DNA from: Chloroflexota bacterium
GTDB lineage: Bacteria > Chloroflexota > Anaerolineae > Anaerolineales > Villigracilaceae
Reading direction: 5' to 3'
Assembly (NCBI GenBank): GCA_016234555.1
Contig: JACRBJ010000060.1
Span: 107,867 to 171,866, forward strand
DNA: 64,000 nt
How positions within the stretch are numbered: position 1 is the stretch's first letter; each line of letters starts with the position of its first letter. Below are positions 7,667 to 18,262 of this stretch, piece by piece. The position numbers were made by a program, and so were the translations under genes. A model generated the notes under the pieces. That model made no database searches. It saw only the letters and a list, made by a program, of their open reading frames with translations, and was not told the origin of the DNA.

Positions 7667-9652
7667 TTAGTCCTCCAAAATTATTTTACCCATCACCAAA
7701 ATATCATAGCCCGGCAGTTTCGACACAGAGTCTTGAAAGCCACTGTCGGCTAGTAATTCAAAAAGGGGGGCGAGCAAATCGCTTTCAGCGTGTTCCTTCG
7801 GAATGACCAGATCATATCGTTCCTGAAACAACGGGACGAAGTCCAGTTTCAATGCCTGCGCTGCGGCGGCGATTCCCAGCCCGCAATCGGCGCGACCCGA
7901 AGCCACAGCAGAGGCAACTCCCAGATGGGTGTATTCCTCCTGAGTATATCCGAGAATCGAATCAGGAGACATCCCCATTAAGTTCAAATGATAATCCAAC
8001 AGGACGCGGGTTCCCGCTCCACGCTGACGGTTGACAAACTGGACCTCAGGCTTGGTCAGGTCACCCAGAGCTTTGATTCCCTTTGGGTTTCCCTTCCTCA
8101 CCATCAAGCCTTGATCGCGTCCGACGAGCGCAACAACTTTCACGGGGATATTCGGCATGTACTGGCGGATGTACGAAATGTTGTACTCGCCAGTTTCCGG
8201 ATTCAAAAGATGTGACCCTGCCAGATGCGCTTCGCCGCGACGCAGCGCCACCAGCCCGCCCTGTGAGCCGACATTGGCAGAAGCCAACCGCCGCTCATGC
8301 TCGGCGAGGAATTGCGCCATCAAATCCAGCGTGAGGTCATGCGAGCCGATGCAGAAAATCGTACGGTCAATTTCAGCCCTGCTTCGATATAAATGGACTT
8401 TGACCTGCTCGCCCGCATCCATGCCTTGCACGCCGCTGGGAAGCAAAGCCAGCCCGTCCGCTTGAACCAGCGAGGTGATGACTCCCGCTCCACGCGAGAG
8501 CGGCGCGGCGAGAAGCTTACCGCCCACCTTGCCAACCGCCACGCGGACGTAATCGTCGTCACCCGCGGGAGAGACCAGCTTCCGGGTCAGGGTCGCGGTC
8601 TCGGTCGGCAACTCCAGCGGACGCCGCCCAAGCCACTTCGCCAGGACAGGCTCCGCGAAAATATCCACAGTCAGCGCGGCAGAGACGGGGTAGCCGGGGA
8701 CACCGATAATCGGGACGACGGACGATGGACGGTGGACCGTGTCGGTCTTCGGTCCACGGTCTACGGTCCCTAGAATCACAGGATGCCCAGGTCTCACCGC
8801 CACACCATGAACCAGAAGCGTGCCGAGTTTTTCAACCACGCGCGATGAGAAATCTTCCGCGCCGGCAGAGGAACCGGCGTTGAGCAACACAAGGTCGTGG
8901 GTTTGCGCGGCTTCCCGCACGCGCTCGCAGATAAGGTTGAAGTCATCTTTGGTGATCGGGTAACGGGTCGGCTCGCCGCCCATCGCTTTGACCTGAGCCG
9001 CCATCACCAGCGAGTTGTATTCGAGGATGTCGCCCGATTTCAGTTTGGAGCCAATCGGGACGAGTTCCGTGCCAGTCGGCAGAATGGCGACCTTCGGCTT
9101 GCGCGCCACTTTGATGGTCTGATGACCCGACGCGGCAATTGCGCCCAAGTCGGCGGGGCGGAGGGAATGCCCGGCAGGCAGGACAAGCTGCGTGGCGACG
9201 ATGTCCTCTCCCAGCGGGCGGACATGACTCCACGGGGCGACGGCGGCACGGATGCGAATTGATCTCGGCTTGCGAATATCTTTGGTGATCTGATCGTTCT
9301 CATCCAGCGACTCAACGTTCTCGATGGGAATGACTGCATTTGCCCATTCGGGCAGGGGATCACCGGTATCCACATATTGAGCTTCGGGTCCAATGTACAA
9401 AGCGACCGGCGCGGAAGGCATCGCTCCACTTGTGGCAACCGCGCGGACGGCGAAACCGTCCATCGCCGAAGCGTGATAATGTGGCGAGGAAATCTCTGCC
9501 CAAATCGGTTCGGCGGTGATACGCCCGAGGGCGTTTTCATCGAGCAAAATATCTTCCGTGCCGAGCACGCGCCACAAGTCCGCGTCCTGCAAGGCTTGAC
9601 GCAGGCGGGACTGGGCTTGAGAGAGGGGGATGTCGTGAAGGTAGACTGACAT
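7667..9652 (-). CDS. moeA: MoeA-type molybdopterin molybdenumtransferase fused to a PBP-like domain
   Basis: 661 residues from ATG 9652 (MSVYLHDIPLSQAQ). Residues about 1-435 are MoeA-like, with SAMDGFAVRA, ILPTGTELVP, LLNAGSSAGAEDF and VPGYPVSAA. They should insert molybdenum into adenylylated molybdopterin. Residues about 455-650 match the PBP-like/LysR-substrate-type domain (CIGSHDLTLDLMAQFL, then ADCGLGIAAAAQAL) known as a fusion partner or regulator of MoeA. In GSSAGAEDF the usual GGxSxGxxD is changed to GSSAGAED. Near residues 295-315 a stretch encoded by a palindromic element (8713-8770) interrupts the usual spacing between VRPGHPVILG and IGVPGYP. Confidence 0.88.
   Translation of the reverse strand: MSVYLHDIPLSQAQSRLRQALQDADLWRVLGTEDILLDENALGRITAEPIWAEISSPHYHASAMDGFAVRAVATSGAMPSAPVALYIGPEAQYVDTGDPLPEWANAVIPIENVESLDENDQITKDIRKPRSIRIRAAVAPWSHVRPLGEDIVATQLVLPAGHSLRPADLGAIAASGHQTIKVARKPKVAILPTGTELVPIGSKLKSGDILEYNSLVMAAQVKAMGGEPTRYPITKDDFNLICERVREAAQTHDLVLLNAGSSAGAEDFSSRVVEKLGTLLVHGVAVRPGHPVILGTVDRGPKTDTVHRPSSVVPIIGVPGYPVSAALTVDIFAEPVLAKWLGRRPLELPTETATLTRKLVSPAGDDDYVRVAVGKVGGKLLAAPLSRGAGVITSLVQADGLALLPSGVQGMDAGEQVKVHLYRSRAEIDRTIFCIGSHDLTLDLMAQFLAEHERRLASANVGSQGGLVALRRGEAHLAGSHLLNPETGEYNISYIRQYMPNIPVKVVALVGRDQGLMVRKGNPKGIKALGDLTKPEVQFVNRQRGAGTRVLLDYHLNLMGMSPDSILGYTQEEYTHLGVASAVASGRADCGLGIAAAAQALKLDFVPLFQERYDLVIPKEHAESDLLAPLFELLADSGFQDSVSKLPGYDILVMGKIILED
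8713..8770. repeat. Palindromic element inside the moeA fusion gene
   Basis: Sequence built from ACGGTCC / GGACCGT words; the arms TGGACCG and CGGTCCA pair across a 9-nt centre. It is in frame and encodes a DRGPKTDTVHRPSS-like stretch absent from the usual MoeA spacing. Confidence 0.6.
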
Positions 9653-9735
9653 GGGATTTACGATTTGTGATTGACGATTGGAGTAATTAGAGATTAGTAA
9701 TTGGAGATTGGTGATTACCAATTACTATTTACCAA
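9653..9735. repeat. AT-rich simple-sequence spacer
   Basis: Tandem-like repetition of TTAGAGATTAGTAATTGG and ATTACCAATTACT words between the MoeA fusion start and the aminotransferase stop; the last half is inverted relative to the first. No gene seen. Confidence 0.5.
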
Positions 9736-11070
9736 TTACCTTACTGAGTCCATTGCCGCGCCGAGGCGTTTGATGATTTCATCCACTTCGGCTTCAGTGA
9801 TGGAAAGCGGTGGAGCAAAAGCGAGTGTGCTGCCAAGCGGACGGGTGCGGAGTCCGCGTTCCTGTGCGGCTTTGAAAATTTGCATGGTGCGGGCGGGGTC
9901 GGCGGTTTTGGTCTCCTTGTCTGAGACGATTTCCACGCCGCAGACCAAGCCAAGTCCGCGCACGTCGCCGACAAAGGGGAATTCTATCAGGGTCTTTAAT
10001 CCGTCGAGCAGGCGGTTGCCCAACTCGCGGGCGCGCTTGGGGAATTCCTCGCGCTCCATGATTTCGATGTTTTTCAGTCCAACCGCACAAGCCATGGCGT
10101 GACCCGAATAAGTAAAGCCATGCATATAGGCTTCGGTGTCGGCGGCGGATTCCATCGTCTCGCGGATCTCGTCCGAGATTTGGATGCCGCCCAGTTGAGC
10201 GTATCCGCTGGTGATGGCTTTGGCAAAGGAAAGGATGTCGGGCTTGACGTTCCAGTGCTTGAGCGCGAACCATTCACCCGTGCGCCCAAAGCCCGTGATG
10301 ACTTCGTCTGAAATGAAGAGGACTTCATACTTATCGCAAATCGCGCGGACAAGCGGGAAGTAATCGGCGGGGGGAACAATCACGCCGCCCACGCCCATCA
10401 CGGGTTCGGCAATGAACGCGGCAACGGTATCCGCTCCCTCGCGCAGAATGGCTTCTTCCAATTCACGCGCCGCAGCCTGACCGGCAGTTTCGCCATCTTT
10501 CAATGTGCCTTCGTAGCGATACGGATTTGGCGCGGGGATGTGGACAAATCCTTCCACTTTGGGACCAAACATGGTGTGATATTTTTCCAACCCCGTGGCG
10601 AAAGTCCCCGCGAGGGTGACGCCGTGATAGGCTCCCTTGCGGGCAATCACCTTGTACTTGCCGGGCTTACCCTTGCGCTTCCAATAATAACGGGCGGTCT
10701 TGAATGCCGAGTCGTTTGCTTCCGAACCGCCAGAGGTGAAGTGTGTGGTGTTCAAACCCTCATAGGCAAAGCCAGCGAGTTTCTCCGCCAGTTGAATGGA
10801 CGGCAGATTGGTCATGCCTGCAAAATTGGAAGTGAACGACATCATCTTCATTTGCTCATATGCGGCTTTGGCAAGTTCCTCGCGCCCATAGCCTGCGTTG
10901 ACGTTCCACAGCCCCGCCATGCCGTCGAGGATTTTCTGTCCGTCGGTGGTGTAGAGCCAGACGCCCTCACCGCGTTCAATCACCAGCGGGTTGGCATGGT
11001 TTTTGGGGTGATAGGTGGGGTGTAGTTGCTTTTTGTCTTTTTCGATCCAGGTTTTTGTTTGATCGGTCAT
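9736..11070 (-). CDS. Class III PLP aminotransferase (omega-amino acid/putrescine-pyruvate type)
   Basis: 444 residues. ATG 11070 is chosen because TTGGAG lies 6 nt ahead; in-frame TTG and ATG codons slightly upstream would overlap that site. The PLP-binding lysine is K284 in ILSFAKAITSGYAQLGG, with the cofactor-ring aspartate D255 in FISDEVITGFGR and phosphate contacts in TSGGSEAND. The N-terminal HPTYHPKNHANP resembles putrescine and beta-alanine:pyruvate aminotransferases. It would transfer a terminal amino group to pyruvate. With the agmatinase-like and deacetylase-like genes to the left it may serve polyamine use, but the substrate is inferred only. Confidence 0.9.
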   Translation of the reverse strand: MTDQTKTWIEKDKKQLHPTYHPKNHANPLVIERGEGVWLYTTDGQKILDGMAGLWNVNAGYGREELAKAAYEQMKMMSFTSNFAGMTNLPSIQLAEKLAGFAYEGLNTTHFTSGGSEANDSAFKTARYYWKRKGKPGKYKVIARKGAYHGVTLAGTFATGLEKYHTMFGPKVEGFVHIPAPNPYRYEGTLKDGETAGQAAARELEEAILREGADTVAAFIAEPVMGVGGVIVPPADYFPLVRAICDKYEVLFISDEVITGFGRTGEWFALKHWNVKPDILSFAKAITSGYAQLGGIQISDEIRETMESAADTEAYMHGFTYSGHAMACAVGLKNIEIMEREEFPKRARELGNRLLDGLKTLIEFPFVGDVRGLGLVCGVEIVSDKETKTADPARTMQIFKAAQERGLRTRPLGSTLAFAPPLSITEAEVDEIIKRLGAAMDSVR

Positions 11071-11091
11071 TGTCATCTCCAATTTTTGTTT

Positions 11092-11153
11092 TAAGGTTTA
11101 AAAGTTGGAAGGTTTCCAAGTTGAAACATTCAAACTTGCCAACTTGTTAACCT
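11092..11153. repeat. Imperfect palindromic element overlapping the guaB stop
   Basis: Inverted arms AGGTTTAAAAGTTGG and CCAACTTGTTAACCT enclose internal AAGTTG/CAAACTTG repeats; the right arm overlaps the last codons of guaB (stop at 11147). Confidence 0.5.
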
Positions 11154-12586
11154 AAAACCTCAACATCATGCGGACCAGACTCCCGCAGCCCCGCGCCAGT
11201 CATCCGCACCATGATTGCCTTTTGCTGAAACTCTTCGATGGAGTTTGCACCGCTGTAGCTCATGCCTGATTGCAAGCCACCGACGAGTTGTGTCAGCACT
11301 TCACGCGCGCGTCCGCGATATGGGACGGCAGCCTCAACACCCTCGGCGACGTATTCTTCGATTTCCTCCTGCGTGATGTCGTTGCCTTCCTTGCGGTCGC
11401 GGACAATCTTGGCTTCGCGCGACGCCATGCCACGGGAGGCTTTGTAGCGGTGTCCCTTGCGGGTCATGACCAAGCCTGGACTTTCGTCGGTGCCAGCGAG
11501 CAGGCTGCCAATCATGACGGTTTGCGCGCCAGCGGCGATGGCTTTTGCCACATCCCCGGGCTGGCGGATGCCGCCGTCAGCGATGATCGGGATGCCATAT
11601 TCGCCCGCGGCTTTGGCACACTCGATGACGGCGGTCAACTGTGGGACGCCCGAACCTGCCACCTGCCGTGTGATGCAAATCGAGCCAGGTCCCACGCCGA
11701 CCTTCACCGCATCCACGCCCACATCGATCAGGCGTTTGGTTCCGTCCGCAGTGGCGACGTTGCCGCCGATGATTTGCGCGCCAGGGAATTGCCTGCGAAT
11801 ATTTTTTATCATCTCAATTTCGAGGTTTGAGTCACCGTGGGCAATGTCCACGACGATGCAATCGGCTCCAGCCTGCAAAGCAGCTTCGACACGACGCATT
11901 TCCTTGTCGCGCACGCCAACAGCCGCACCGACAGCCAGCCGCCCCTTTGAGTCCTTCGTCGCCTTTGGGAACTTGGTAATCTTCATGATGTCCTTCAACG
12001 TCACCAAGCCCTTGACCTTGCCATCCGCATCCACCAGCGGAAGTTTTTCCACGCGATATTCATGAAGAAAACGCTCGGCTTCCTTGAGGTTGGTGTTGGG
12101 CGGAGCCGTCTTGACAGGGCTGGTCATGACCTGTTTGACACATTTGCTGTCATCGGATTCAAACAGCAGGTCGCGGGTAGTGACAATGCCAATCAGCTTT
12201 TCGCTGGCATCAAGGATCAGGATTCCGCCCGTGCCTGTTTCGTCCACCACACGTTTGAGGTCGCCGACGGTGTTGGCTTCTGTCATGGTGATGGGCTTGT
12301 CCACGATGAAGGACTCGGCTTTCTTGACCCGCTCGATGTGGCGCACTTGCTCAGGAATGGTCAGGAAGCGATGAATCATGCCGATGCCGCCTTCACGCGC
12401 CATGGTGATCGCCATCTCGCTTTCGGTGACCACGTCCATGTTGGCAGAGACCAGCGGAATCTGCAAGGTGATCTGCTTTGTCAATTTGGTTTGCGTTGAA
12501 AGCAGGCGGCGCGAGTCCACTTCGGAGTATTGCGGTACGAGTAAAACGTCATCGTAGGTCAGGGCAGTTTCCTGTAGAATCTTCAT
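11147..12586 (-). CDS. guaB: Inosine-5'-monophosphate dehydrogenase
   Basis: 479 residues from ATG 12586, preceded by AGGAG; the N-terminus [20 protein letters not shown] matches the family start. It oxidises IMP to XMP with NAD+, the committed step to GMP. The catalytic cysteine is C304 in [10 protein letters not shown], and the mobile-flap region [10 protein letters not shown] is present. A pair of CBS domains occupies about 90-205, the usual regulatory insert. It lies divergently from purA, which takes IMP the other way, with about 230 nt between the starts. Confidence 0.97.
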   Translation of the reverse strand: MKILQETALTYDDVLLVPQYSEVDSRRLLSTQTKLTKQITLQIPLVSANMDVVTESEMAITMAREGGIGMIHRFLTIPEQVRHIERVKKAESFIVDKPITMTEANTVGDLKRVVDETGTGGILILDASEKLIGIVTTRDLLFESDDSKCVKQVMTSPVKTAPPNTNLKEAERFLHEYRVEKLPLVDADGKVKGLVTLKDIMKITKFPKATKDSKGRLAVGAAVGVRDKEMRRVEAALQAGADCIVVDIAHGDSNLEIEMIKNIRRQFPGAQIIGGNVATADGTKRLIDVGVDAVKVGVGPGSICITRQVAGSGVPQLTAVIECAKAAGEYGIPIIADGGIRQPGDVAKAIAAGAQTVMIGSLLAGTDESPGLVMTRKGHRYKASRGMASREAKIVRDRKEGNDITQEEIEEYVAEGVEAAVPYRGRAREVLTQLVGGLQSGMSYSGANSIEEFQQKAIMVRMTGAGLRESGPHDVEVLG

Positions 12587-12665
12587 GATTTTGCTCCTCT
12601 GAATTGAGTCGGGCGATATTATAATGCGTGGCGGTTCGTGTGTTGGGATATTGGTAAATTGGTGA

Positions 12666-14084
<1,419 letters not shown>

Positions 14085-14092
14085 GTGATTCC

Positions 14093-14130
14093 GTTGACTG
14101 TCACCTTCAGGGTGACAGTCAACTTTTTTT
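14093..14130 (+). terminator. Terminator after purA
   Basis: Near-perfect hairpin GTTGACTGTCACC / GGGTGACAGTCAAC with a TTCA-type loop, followed by seven T. Confidence 0.92.
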
Positions 14131-14162
14131 CAAACACAGCATATCGTGTGGGGATTTTTCAG

Positions 14163-14171
14163 TGCTATACT
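14163..14171 (+). promoter_or_regulatory. Extended -10 element upstream of MFS gene
   Basis: TGCTATACT, the same extended -10 sequence as at 15,451; no convincing -35. Transcription would start near 14,178, ahead of the AGGAAAC ribosome site at about 14,201. Confidence 0.55.
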
Positions 14172-14212
14172 CGGCGGGGTTTGCGCAAATTCTCACAACA
14201 CAGGAAACTACA

Positions 14213-15388
14213 TTGAAAAAATATCGCTCCAAAATCGGTTTGATTCTGCTGTCTTTCATTGCCTTCATCTCGCTTGGGCTGCCGGACGGACTCCTCGGGG
14301 TGGCATGGCCTTCGATCCGCGAGACGTTTTCGCTGCGGCTCGATGCGCTGGGTATTCTTTTGGTTGCCAGCACCACGGGGTACATCGTCTCCAGCTTTCT
14401 CAGCGGCAAGCTGATTGCCAAACTGGGTGTGGGCGGGACGCTCGCTGCCAGCTGCTTCCTCACAGGCGCGGGACTGATCGGCTACACCCTTGTCCCCCAG
14501 TGGTGGACGATGGTGGCGTTGGGGCTGGTTGCCGGGCTGGGGGCCGGCGCGATCGACGCAGGACTCAACACCTATGTCGCCTCCAACTTTGGGGAAGGAT
14601 TGATGCAATGGCTGCACGCCAGCTTCGGGGTCGGCGTCACGCTTGGTCCCATCATCATGACCGTCGGCTTGAACTGGTTCAATTCCTGGCGCTGGGGATA
14701 CCGAAACGTCGGCGCCGCCCAAATCGTACTCGCTCTATGCTTCGTGTTGACCATCTCCATGTGGCGGCAAACTTCGGATCATCCTGAACAGGAAAATTCC
14801 CGCATCACCGATTACAAAACGCCGCTGACGGAAACCCTTCGCCATCCCATGATCTGGATGAGCCTGCTTTTGTTCTTCATCTACACGGGTGTCGAGGTCT
14901 CGTTCGGAAGCTGGACATACTCGCTCCTGACCCTTTCACGAGGAGTGCCGACAGAGGTGGCTGGGCTTTGGTCTGGCAGCTACTGGGCGACCTTCACACT
15001 CGGACGATTCCTGGCAGGCATCCTGACCCGCCGCTTCGGGATCAAAAAACTGCTGGTCACGGGACAACTGGCTGCGCTCTCTGGGGCGATTCTCCTGTGG
15101 TGGAATCCCTTCCCCACGGCAAGCATCATCGCCGTCTCCATCATCGGATTTGCGCTGGCGCCCATCTTCCCCGGCCTGGTATCCACAACCAGCTCCCGTG
15201 TGGGCGAACATCACGCCGCCAACACCATCGGGATGCAGATCAGCGCCGCCGGGTTGGGCGGAGCCGTCATTCCGGGGCTGGCTGGTGTGCTCGCCCAAAA
15301 CATCTCCCTGGAGGCAATTCCTGTCTACCTCACATGTCTGTTCGGAGTTCTAATCGGGCTTTATTCCCTGACTTCCCTCAAGCCCTAA
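14213..15388 (+). CDS. Major facilitator superfamily transporter
   Basis: About 391 residues if translation starts at TTG 14213, which has AGGAAAC upstream. An earlier in-frame GTG at 14162 overlaps the probable promoter and is unlikely. The protein is almost entirely hydrophobic with about 12 predicted spans. It contains SLGLPDGLLGVAWPSIRETF in the first helix-loop, GLGAGAIDAGLNTYVA in the fourth-fifth helix region and GVEVSFGSWTYSLL after the central loop. This pattern resembles sugar/fucose-type MFS carriers (FucP-like). The substrate is unknown. A promoter-like TGCTATACT at 14163-14171 makes it an independent unit downstream of purA. Confidence 0.82.
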   Translation: MKKYRSKIGLILLSFIAFISLGLPDGLLGVAWPSIRETFSLRLDALGILLVASTTGYIVSSFLSGKLIAKLGVGGTLAASCFLTGAGLIGYTLVPQWWTMVALGLVAGLGAGAIDAGLNTYVASNFGEGLMQWLHASFGVGVTLGPIIMTVGLNWFNSWRWGYRNVGAAQIVLALCFVLTISMWRQTSDHPEQENSRITDYKTPLTETLRHPMIWMSLLLFFIYTGVEVSFGSWTYSLLTLSRGVPTEVAGLWSGSYWATFTLGRFLAGILTRRFGIKKLLVTGQLAALSGAILLWWNPFPTASIIAVSIIGFALAPIFPGLVSTTSSRVGEHHAANTIGMQISAAGLGGAVIPGLAGVLAQNISLEAIPVYLTCLFGVLIGLYSLTSLKP

Positions 15389-15450
15389 AAAGCTGATTCC
15401 CCTTTACACTAATCCAAGCTCAGCTCTTTTGATAAAAACCCTTTACAACA

Positions 15451-15459
15451 TGCTATACT
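15451..15459 (+). promoter_or_regulatory. Extended -10 promoter immediately upstream of the BrnT-like gene
   Basis: TGCTATACT ends at 15459 and the ATG is at 15466, about where transcription should start. A weak TTGATA lies 19 nt further upstream. Confidence 0.6.
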
Positions 15460-15465
15460 CACCCC

Positions 15466-15795
15466 ATGCTAAAAATAAAATTCAACTGGGACCCCGCCAA
15501 GGCAGAAAAGAATCTCCTCAAATACGATGTCAGCTTTGACGAGGCATCCACGATCTTCAATGATCGGCTCGCGCTCTACTTTGACGATGTCGAACATTCT
15601 CAAAAGGAAAAGCGGGAATTCGTCATTGGCAGGTCAACCACACGCCAAAGACTCCTGACCTGCTTCATGGTCAGAATGGGCGACACGGTCAACATTATTA
15701 GCGCGCGCACTTCCACCCATGCTGAGAGACAAAACTACGACGAAAACTCTGACACTAAACATCGAGCAAGGAAGCATCGCGTCCACGCCAAATGA
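15466..15795 (+). CDS. BrnT-family toxin-like protein
   Basis: 109 residues. It shows the BrnT pattern: FNWDPAKAEKNLLKYDVSFDEASTIF, then LYFDDVEHSQKEKREFVIG, RQRLLTCFMV and NIISARTSTHAERQNYDE. BrnT proteins are RelE-fold ribonuclease toxins normally paired with a downstream BrnA antitoxin. No BrnA-like gene follows: the next 20 nt end in a terminator hairpin, and only a 32-residue unassigned frame (15,719-15,817) overlaps the 3' end. There is no ribosome-binding site, and the ATG sits 7 nt after an extended -10, which suggests a leaderless mRNA. The C-terminal 18 residues (Arg/His/Lys-rich) are not typical. Confidence 0.78.
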   Translation: MLKIKFNWDPAKAEKNLLKYDVSFDEASTIFNDRLALYFDDVEHSQKEKREFVIGRSTTRQRLLTCFMVRMGDTVNIISARTSTHAERQNYDENSDTKHRARKHRVHAK

Positions 15796-15817
15796 TGAGC
15801 TCTTCTTGGTGAAATAA

Positions 15818-15852
15818 AAATCGGCAGTCACTTTATCGTGACTGCCGATTTT
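15818..15852. terminator. Bidirectional terminator
   Basis: 13-bp stem AATCGGCAGTCAC / GTGACTGCCGATT with A-run and T-run on either side, between convergent genes. Confidence 0.9.
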
Positions 15853-15865
15853 TATTGTCAAATTT

Positions 15866-16699
15866 CTACTTCAACCCAAACGAAGCCATGACCTCGGCGC
15901 GGACGGAGATCTGCCCTGCGCTAAGCGGACCGTCATCCAGCGTGGGGGATTCGCCTTCAACTGGCGCCACATTTTGGAACGAATTTGACGTCATCAGATT
16001 TTGATTTGATCTGTGCCCATACCACCACCAGCCTCCGCCGTAGAAATTGGACTGGGTATTTTCGTTGATGGTCAGGACGCAACCAACTTCAGCGCCTGCG
16101 GCGGTTGAAAGGGCATCCGCCTTTTCCCGTGCGGCTTTCATCGCGGCTTCGCGCGCCTGGTCGCGGTACTTCCGCAGTTCGCTGGTATAAAACTGAACGT
16201 CCACCACTTCGTTTGCGCCCGCCTGAAAGGCAGCGACAATAGCGTCGTTGGATTTGGTCACATCGCGCATCGTGACCTCGATGATGTTATGGATTCGATA
16301 CCCTTTGATGCGGAGCGAGTCATAATCCTCGTGTAACGGATCAATGGTGTACCAGTCGGTCGTAATGTCTTTTGCTTCGACACCCTGCGATTTCAACGCC
16401 TTGACGACCTGCTTGATGGTGGCCGAGTTCTTCGCCTGTGCCTCCTTTGCTGATTTGCCATTGGATTCCACGCCCAATTTGATGAGGGCGCGGTCAGGCG
16501 TCACATTGACCACCGCCACTCCGCTGACTTGGACGGATCGGCTGGAGTCACATTTGACAGGCTCAAGCGGTGGGGTTGGTTGGGCGGTTGGGGTGGGTGT
16601 TGCCGCACGGACGTTGAAACTCGGCAAGCCAACGCTAAAGAGGATGAAAATCAGCATGCAGGCGAGAACGGTATTGACGACGGTTGAAAACTGTTTCAT
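15866..16699 (-). CDS. SIMPL-domain (DUF541) secreted protein
   Basis: 277 residues with an N-terminal signal segment (about 1-32), a short Thr/Pro linker and a SIMPL domain: VQVSGVAVVNVTPDRALIKLGVESNG, AKNSATIKQVVKALKSQG, then YRIHNIIEVTMRDV and ADALSTAAGAEVG. Family members are exported proteins of poorly defined role (periplasmic in proteobacteria, linked to stress). An AGGAG site precedes ATG 16699. It is followed at its 3' side by the shared terminator and lies downstream of a two-component system on the same strand, about 95 nt away. Confidence 0.85.
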   Translation of the reverse strand: MKQFSTVVNTVLACMLIFILFSVGLPSFNVRAATPTPTAQPTPPLEPVKCDSSRSVQVSGVAVVNVTPDRALIKLGVESNGKSAKEAQAKNSATIKQVVKALKSQGVEAKDITTDWYTIDPLHEDYDSLRIKGYRIHNIIEVTMRDVTKSNDAIVAAFQAGANEVVDVQFYTSELRKYRDQAREAAMKAAREKADALSTAAGAEVGCVLTINENTQSNFYGGGWWWYGHRSNQNLMTSNSFQNVAPVEGESPTLDDGPLSAGQISVRAEVMASFGLK

Positions 16700-16794
16700 G
16701 GGAATCTCCTGTTGTGCAAGTGGTATCTTGCCAACATCTTATTCCCCCAGCGTGTCAGGGCTGTGTCAGGTTTTGGGCAGTTTCAGGGCTTTGC

Positions 16795-18261
16795 TCATTT
16801 TGTTCCGTCGGGGGCTAAGCCCCCGACGGAACCTTGAGTCTTTGTCAGCCAAAATGTAATCGTTGTCCCCCCGCCTTCGATGCTTTGCGCGGAGATACGT
16901 CCGCCGTGAGCGGTGACCAGTGCGCGGGCGATGGCAAGCCCCAACCCCGTGCCGCCGCTGATTCGGTCACGAGAGGATTCGACGCGGTAAAAGCGGTCGA
17001 AGATAAAGGGCAAGTTCTTTGCAGGAATGCCTGTCCCCGAATCACTGACCGAGCATTCGACGCCGTCTTCTTTTGCTTTGACCTCAACCGTAACAACTGA
17101 TTGGGCTGACGAATGACGGATGGCATTGTCCAACAAGTTATTGAGCACCTGTGAGATGCGGTCTGGGTCGGCTGAGACGGGACAGGTATCACCCACCACC
17201 TTCAACTCAACTTGCTGACGCGAAGCCATCAGGCTTAGGGTTTCGCAACGCATCCGCGCCAGTTCGGTCAAGTCCAATTCTTGAAAGTTCAATTGAAGCG
17301 CGCCTGCGTCCGCGCGGGTCAAGACAAGTAGTTCATTGACCATGCGAATCAGGCGGTCTGTCTCGTGCATCATGGAAGTCAACAGTGAATTGCGTCCTTC
17401 GAGGTCGTCCAGTGCGCCGTCTTCGAGGGTTTCAATTGTGCCTTTGATAACCGTGAGCGGAGTCCGCAACTCGTGAGTGACATCCGCGATGAAGGCTTTC
17501 TTCACTTCATCGGCTTGGCGCAGATTTGAGACCATCTCATTAAAGGTCTGACTGACGCTTTGAAGTTCCGAGATATTGGTATTCGCTGAAATGCTTTGTT
17601 TGAGGTCGCCCTTTGAAACAGCGGTTGCCGCATTCGCCAATTCTTCAAGCGGCGACGATATCTTCCGCGCCAGCATCCCGCCCGCAGTCAGGGCAAGCAC
17701 AAAGGCGACGAAGACAGCGCCAAGCAATTGCAAAATCAGATTCGTCGGCAGTCCGCTTGACGGCAAGGGCGTGGCAATGTAAACGATGCCCACAATCTCG
17801 CCAGTGGAGTTCTGTACAGGCGCGGCGGCATAAAGCACCTTCTGGTTTCCAAGAACTTGTCGGATGGCAGTGGCGGGAATCCCTGTCAACGCTGATTCGA
17901 TTTCGGGGCGTTGAATCAAGTCACGGGGCGGAATCGGGGCAGCTCCCTCGGCTGGTGGCAGCTGAATCGTCGCGTCAGATAGAGGCAATCCCACAATGAC
18001 CGCGCCACTTTCCCCGATCAGGCGTGTATGAACTCCAGGTGCTACGTTCGACGTTTGCAGATAAGGTTCAGCGGGCTGGGTCGGGAGCGGCGAATCCCCC
18101 AAGCCCGCCGCAATGAGCTTTGCCTGCGCCAGAAGATTTTCGCGTTGGGTGTTGACGTAAAGCCCGCTGACCGCCAGCCAGACCAACGCGCCCGCGAGGG
18201 TCATGCCGAGGAACAGCACGATCAGATAGTTGAGGGAAAGGCGCGCGCGGATGGTTTGCAT
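16795..18261 (-). CDS. Sensor histidine kinase (PhoR/ResE type)
   Basis: 488 residues. A first transmembrane helix (about 10-33), an extracellular sensor region (about 35-170), a second helix (about 176-197), a HAMP linker (about 198-250), then a dimerisation/phospho-acceptor helix with H263 in FIADVTHELRTPLTV. The ATP-binding domain has NLLDNAIRHS (N box), VSDSGTGIP (G1), FDRFYRVE (F box) and GGTGLGLAIARALV (G2). It should autophosphorylate and pass phosphate to the regulator encoded just upstream; the genes are 1 nt apart. The signal sensed is unknown. Confidence 0.94.
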   Translation of the reverse strand: MQTIRARLSLNYLIVLFLGMTLAGALVWLAVSGLYVNTQRENLLAQAKLIAAGLGDSPLPTQPAEPYLQTSNVAPGVHTRLIGESGAVIVGLPLSDATIQLPPAEGAAPIPPRDLIQRPEIESALTGIPATAIRQVLGNQKVLYAAAPVQNSTGEIVGIVYIATPLPSSGLPTNLILQLLGAVFVAFVLALTAGGMLARKISSPLEELANAATAVSKGDLKQSISANTNISELQSVSQTFNEMVSNLRQADEVKKAFIADVTHELRTPLTVIKGTIETLEDGALDDLEGRNSLLTSMMHETDRLIRMVNELLVLTRADAGALQLNFQELDLTELARMRCETLSLMASRQQVELKVVGDTCPVSADPDRISQVLNNLLDNAIRHSSAQSVVTVEVKAKEDGVECSVSDSGTGIPAKNLPFIFDRFYRVESSRDRISGGTGLGLAIARALVTAHGGRISAQSIEGGGTTITFWLTKTQGSVGGLAPDGTK

Positions 18262-18262
18262 G

